This document shows, in pieces, positions 59,723 through 64,000 of a stretch of DNA of 64,000 nucleotides. Both the position numbers and the translations under genes were made by a program. Under the pieces are notes generated by a model that worked only from the letters and a program-made list of their open reading frames with translations, had not been told where the DNA came from and ran no database searches. The stretch's first letter is position 1; each line of letters begins with the position of its first letter. Source of the DNA: Scatophagus argus. Taxonomy: Eukaryota > Chordata > Actinopteri > Scatophagidae. The stretch lies in NCBI RefSeq assembly GCF_020382885.2, contig NC_058504.1, positions 13,403,019 through 13,467,018 on the forward strand. Reading direction: 5' to 3'.

Positions 59723-61963
59723 TTCAAGGAGGAGTTACTGTTTATGGATAATTTTGTATTCAGTAAAATAGTTAACACGTCAGGAAGAAGATTGATGAAT
59801 AAAATACGGTCATACACCTGTTACTGCCTTAAGAGATGTTTCTTAAACAGTCTGCCTCACTAGATGCTGAATGTAAAATGTACTTGCTCATAGCAAGTCA
59901 CAATTCATTGCATGTGTATTTGTTTTTCAATATTTCAGGGCATTTGCCTTTGATCAGCAGTGGCCAGTGAAAGGCTACAGACTAATGAGATGAAGACATG
60001 AGGAATTATCCAGATGAGCTTCAAAAGAGGAACAGTGCAAACAATCTTGCCCTTCAGACTATTGTTGGGCATCAGCACAATGCATTTAAGGAATTTCCCC
60101 ATTGAGGATAAATACAGAAATTCAGATTCTGATTTCAGTCGATATTTCTGCCAAAAGACAAAGCAATCATCTTCTGACTGTGGCTTGTTTATGTGAAAAG
60201 AATAAAGTGTAGCAACATTTTGAATATTGCAAAGTATTACTGAAGCAACACATAAAGGCCTGTAGTGAAGGTCCTCCTCATTACTTGTGCTCCTAGCATT
60301 TCTTCTCATTTTGTGGTATTGGTAGTTTGGACAGAATATGGAAGACACGAGACAGGAAACAGAAGCACGAAATGTTTTATTGTAATTGTGGTACATATTA
60401 ACAGTGTTTGTTTTCAGGGTGTGGTAGGTGCTTCTCAGTTGGGGTACAATGGAGCTCTAATCTACAAAGATGAGACAACACAAACTTAATGTGGCTAATT
60501 AAACATATGGTCTTCACAATATTACCTCTTCCACAATGATGTCTTAAATGTGCCATATTGCATGCAAGGTCACTCACCTGTTGTCTCCTTTCCAGGGTGT
60601 TCAGGCTAAAAGAGTCCCCTGGAAAACTAAATGCCAATTTAAGGTTCTGGGAGATACCATATGGCTAATATTGGAGGGGGTGACAGTGTAGTTTATGTTT
60701 TCTTTCCAGGTTTCTGTCACTTTATTGTACCATATAATATAAATTCAGAACATGCCAGCTCTGGGTGATAAAAATAGGGGGTATGTATTTTAATCTGTTT
60801 TAATATTGTTGTAATGTTTGATGTTTGGAGGGGCATATTTGTATTTTGTATTTTATATTTTATAATTTCATATTTTTTCTTAAGTGTGCAATTTTAATTT
60901 TCTGCTGACTATTTATTAGTGTGTTTTTAAGCCGAGAATCTGCACAAAATTTCGTTATGCTTGCATAATGACAATAAAGGCTTATGAATCTTGAATCTTG
61001 AAATTTCCCTGTGCTTTGTAGCGGCTTAAGTCTGAATCAATGGCAGACTATATTCAGTAAGAGGAGCTGCTGTCAGGACCACATGCTGTCTGTGGTCCAC
61101 AGTGTTTGTCTGTTGATCTGCTGTTATGTCTTCTTTGTGGATGAAATAAACACCTGGTTGCTCTGCACCCAGCCTTTGCCTCAAACCTCTTGCTTTTTCA
61201 GTCCCTCGGCTACAAGGCCACAAAGGGATGAAGTCTGCAGCTGTATAATATATTCTACATAGTGTCAACGTGTACATACTGCCATATGCAGATGTTGACA
61301 TTACATAAAGGTATCATACTGGAATAAAAAGCACCCAAAATTACATGATAAAAACTTAAATTCATGTTCACTACATTGATTCATTTGTCTCAATTTTGTT
61401 TTAGTGGATTCTAATCCTTAAATTTGTGCATTTTCAAGCATTTAACAGTTTGCCCTCTAGTGCCCTCTCTGCTTATCTAAAACTTGCAACTTTATGTTTG
61501 AACTGAAAATTATCATCAGTTGTGTAAATCCAACATACAAAATTCAAGATGTCTTTTGTGTCATTTTACACACATCTTTAATTAAAAACTATTTTTTTTT
61601 TTCATATTTGAAAACTTCAGTGTCTAAAACACAATTTAAAATACAGACTGATGTGTGGAGATAATCATTATGTGCTCAACATGCTCTTTAGTCAGAGGCA
61701 GTTTGAGACAGACATTGAGACAGCATCCCAAGATGTAAATTTTCATTAAATGTAACGTGTTGAAAGTCAGAAATATGATGTGTTGTATGATTATATTTTC
61801 AGAAATGGTGAGATGAGGAGACGAGTCTTAATGTGAAGATGTGCCTCTTAAAAAAATGTCTGCTGCCAGTCTCAAATCCTCTTTCAGTAAAAAGAAGAAA
61901 CTGTTTCCCTCTCTTCCACTCTGTCCATCACACCCATATGGTGCTTTTGGTCTGGTCCAAAAG

Positions 61964-62013
61964 GGAAGTGAAACTGACATCACTTCCTTTTTTTCCTGTC
62001 CACCTATAAAAAG
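61964..62013 (+). promoter_or_regulatory. Beta-type promoter of copy F: Ets-IRF composite and TATA box
   Basis: GGAAGTGAAA at 61964-61973 and TATAAAAAG at 62005-62013, as in copies C and E. Confidence 0.6.
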
Positions 62014-62149
62014 ATGAATACACCAACAACGCTCTAAAGTTTTCGCACAGCCTCCCCTCTTGACATATTTCAGGCTGCTCAGCGTAGGATGTGTGTGTTT
62101 GCTGTTGGATGTGCTCGAGAGGCCAGCAGAGGCTGAACACTGAGGAGAC

Positions 62150-63783
62150 ATGAAGGCTGTGGTTGGACTGTTGTTCATGCTGCTCAGAGTCTCCCAAGGT
62201 GAGCTGTTTCACGTACAACACCAATAACACATGTTGATTTTTGGATTTGATATTTTGTGAATTAAGTGCTTTGCAGCTCTAACTTTTTGTGCAGCTTTTA
62301 GTTTAGAGTACAGCCTCAAGTACAGACATTAACCTCAGCGAAATCTAATGCAGATCAAATTCTACAGGTTGGAAAACACAGGTTGTTCTGAAGATATTTT
62401 ATCTATCAATTAACGTAAAATAATCATTGGGCAAATTAGTATTTTATCTTTTCAAGGTTCTACAGCTTTTGTTTTTATTTCTGTGAGCAACAGCAAATCT
62501 TGATATCACTTCCCCCACATCAATGTGAAAATGCAGTAAAAATACCAAATATGAATTTCTGCAGATGAATCCATCAGATTATCTCGATTTATTATGCTTC
62601 ATGTCAGTTTGTGGAGATGAAATAGAAAGTTGTACACATTAATGGATCAAAACTGTGTGTTTTCCATTGTGCAGGTGTTGAAACCTCCTGTGATGGCAGA
62701 CAGAATGGATCTCAGTGTTATGGAGCTTTGGGAGGAACTGTGGTCCTCCAGCTGATGGACAGCACCTCAGATATATTTAAATACCAATGGTCAGATAAAA
62801 CAGGATCAGTACTTGCTGGGGGTCAGAATAAGTCTCTGTATAATAGGATAGAAAAGCGATCTGTATTTACTGTCAGTAACGGAACATTTCGGATCAACAA
62901 CCTGAGCAGGACTGATAATGGTGAATATACTCTTACAATCTTTGATTCAAATGGAAAACCTTCAGAGTTGCGGACTTTACAGTTGACCATTCAAGGTAAA
63001 TGACTGTCTCTGTCTTCTGGGGAATTTAATAACATTGATAGACATGTTCTGTTGCTGAACTACACATATCTCATGTTCTACATGTGTCTGTATCTGCATG
63101 TGTTCTGCATTAGAGACTGTACAGAATAATCAAGATTTCTTTAAATATAAAGTCACCTTTGGAAACTTGAGGAACTTCTCAAGAAAATAAAAATGTTCTA
63201 TAAGTTTGAAAAATATTTAGAAGTCAACAATAGGACTTGATTCATGCAGTGATATTTAGATCGAGCCCCGTTGATGTTCATGTTTTTGTCATGTTGTTCT
63301 CAGTATTTTGCTTTATTTCCATTGTGCAGGTGTTGAAACCTCCTGTGATGGCAGACAGAATGGAACTCAGTGTTATGGAGCTTTGGGAGGAACTGTGGTC
63401 CTCCAGCTGATGAACAACATGTCAAAGATATTTAAATACCAATGATCAAATAAAACAGGATCAGTACTTACTGGGGGTCAGAAAAGGACTTTGGTTAATG
63501 TGATAGAAAAGCGATCTGTGTTTACTGTCAGTAACGGAACATTTCAGATCAACAACCTGAGAGATGATTTTTGCATCTCTTTATCTGACCAGCTCGCACC
63601 CTGCTCATCTATGGTTTGCGAGCAGCTGTGGTGATTCTCATATTCATTGGGATCGCCATCTATTTTGCTTGGAAGAAGAAGGAACTGGAGATGGCTGAAG
63701 GCTCTGCCGTCCTCCCAGAGGTGGAACATCAAGAGAACTCTGTTGTGATGGTTGAAATGAAACGTTCTGCATCTGAACTTTAA
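62150..63783 (+). CDS. CD2/SLAM-like receptor, copy F (beta; V-TM with dead second V exon)
   Basis: Exons 62150-62198 (signal), 62675-62995 (V) and 63593-63783 (TM/tail) join in phase to 186 residues if the defective V-like exon from 63330 is skipped. That exon carries the same TGA at the Trp codon and the same 3' fusion to intron as in copy C. V-domain variable residues are A at 64, Y at 72 and T at 104. DNGEY replaces DDGEY. The tail has KKKELEM in place of KKKKLEM. Copy F keeps more intron before the dead exon than copy C, so C is the further-deleted form. Confidence 0.6.
63330..63562 (+). pseudogene. Dead V-like exon in copy F
   Basis: Same nonsense codon and same truncation into intron as the exon at 48812. 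It differs at a few positions (LMNNMSK here, LMKSMSK there). Confidence 0.75.
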
Positions 63784-63856
63784 CTTTCTGAATCCAGTGC
63801 CTCAGTGTCGCTTCTCAACCCGCTGTGATTGGCTGTGTGTTTTTGTGGACGTGAGA

Positions 63857-64000
63857 CGTCTCACCATTGATTCATTTACGCCAAGCTTACGTGCAGCAGC
63901 TCTATTTCCTTCTGATAACAAAAAATGTATATTTACTGCTAATACAATTGAAGACTTCTTTGGAGAAATATAACATGATCTGCCTTTTCCGTTCTTCCTT
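63857..64000 (-). mobile_element. pogo/Tigger-like fragment with retroposon start, cut by the window edge
   Basis: It repeats the sequence after copy C almost base for base, including the start of the poly-A retroposon (from about 63915, GATAACAAAAAATG). The window ends inside it. Confidence 0.6.

Noticed and set aside
39009-63783. Array as NITR, CEACAM-like or classical V(D)J-type genes
   Set aside because: No joining segment, no recombination signal, no canonical V-domain disulfide. The V domain without the F-strand Cys followed by a four-Cys C2 domain fits CD2/SLAM better.

Overview
The window is eukaryotic genomic DNA from a teleost fish. All genes are split by GT-AG introns (two GC-AG introns were seen). 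The aldolase is closest to the fish-type aldolase A paralogue aldoab, and the repeats (Tc1-like and pogo-like DNA transposons, hAT-type MITEs, non-LTR retrotransposon tails, a tRNA-headed SINE with an ATGG tail) are typical of ray-finned fish. Gene names rest on my reading of the protein sequences against remembered families; no database search was run.

From 1 to about 34.4 kb lie single-copy housekeeping genes. They are rnf40 (minus, 3' end cut by the window edge; BRE1-type H2B ubiquitin ligase), aldoab (plus; glycolytic aldolase), a four-pass CD20/MS4A-like membrane protein (minus), tmco6 (minus; importin-like ARM-repeat protein), tcof1/treacle (minus; nucleolar ribosome-biogenesis factor) and, after a gene-poor stretch of about 7.7 kb, arsi (plus; arylsulfatase I). 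rnf40 and aldoab correspond to human 16p11.2 neighbours. tmco6, tcof1 and arsi correspond to human 5q31-q33. The window therefore joins two ancestral synteny blocks.

From about 35.7 kb to the right edge lies a tandem array of immunoglobulin-superfamily receptor genes of CD2/SLAM (CD48/CD58-like) type. One divergent single-domain gene (35.7-37.6 kb) is followed by copies starting at 39.0, 43.0, 47.8, 50.4, 55.4 (a probable four-Ig-domain fusion reaching 59.0 kb) and 62.2 kb. Each has a signal-peptide exon, a V-like exon without the canonical disulfide, usually a C2 exon with four cysteines, sometimes a threonine-rich stalk exon, and a transmembrane/tail exon. All exon borders between these modules are phase 1, so modules can be dropped or joined without a frameshift, and the array shows exactly that. 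Two kinds of upstream region alternate (alpha, signal peptide MEAV...; beta, signal peptide MKAV...), and alpha-beta blocks of about 7.3-7.6 kb have been duplicated recently.

The array is the most interesting part. Introns, C2 exons and flanks are nearly identical between copies, whereas a few V-exon codons differ in almost every copy, always by replacement. These lie where the ligand-binding GFCC'C'' face of CD2-family domains would be. The copies also share a basic residue in the transmembrane segment and a tail without tyrosine signalling motifs. Retroposon insertions with target-site duplications and matching empty sites in sister copies allow the duplication history to be ordered. Exon coordinates were read by hand and may be off by one or two bases.
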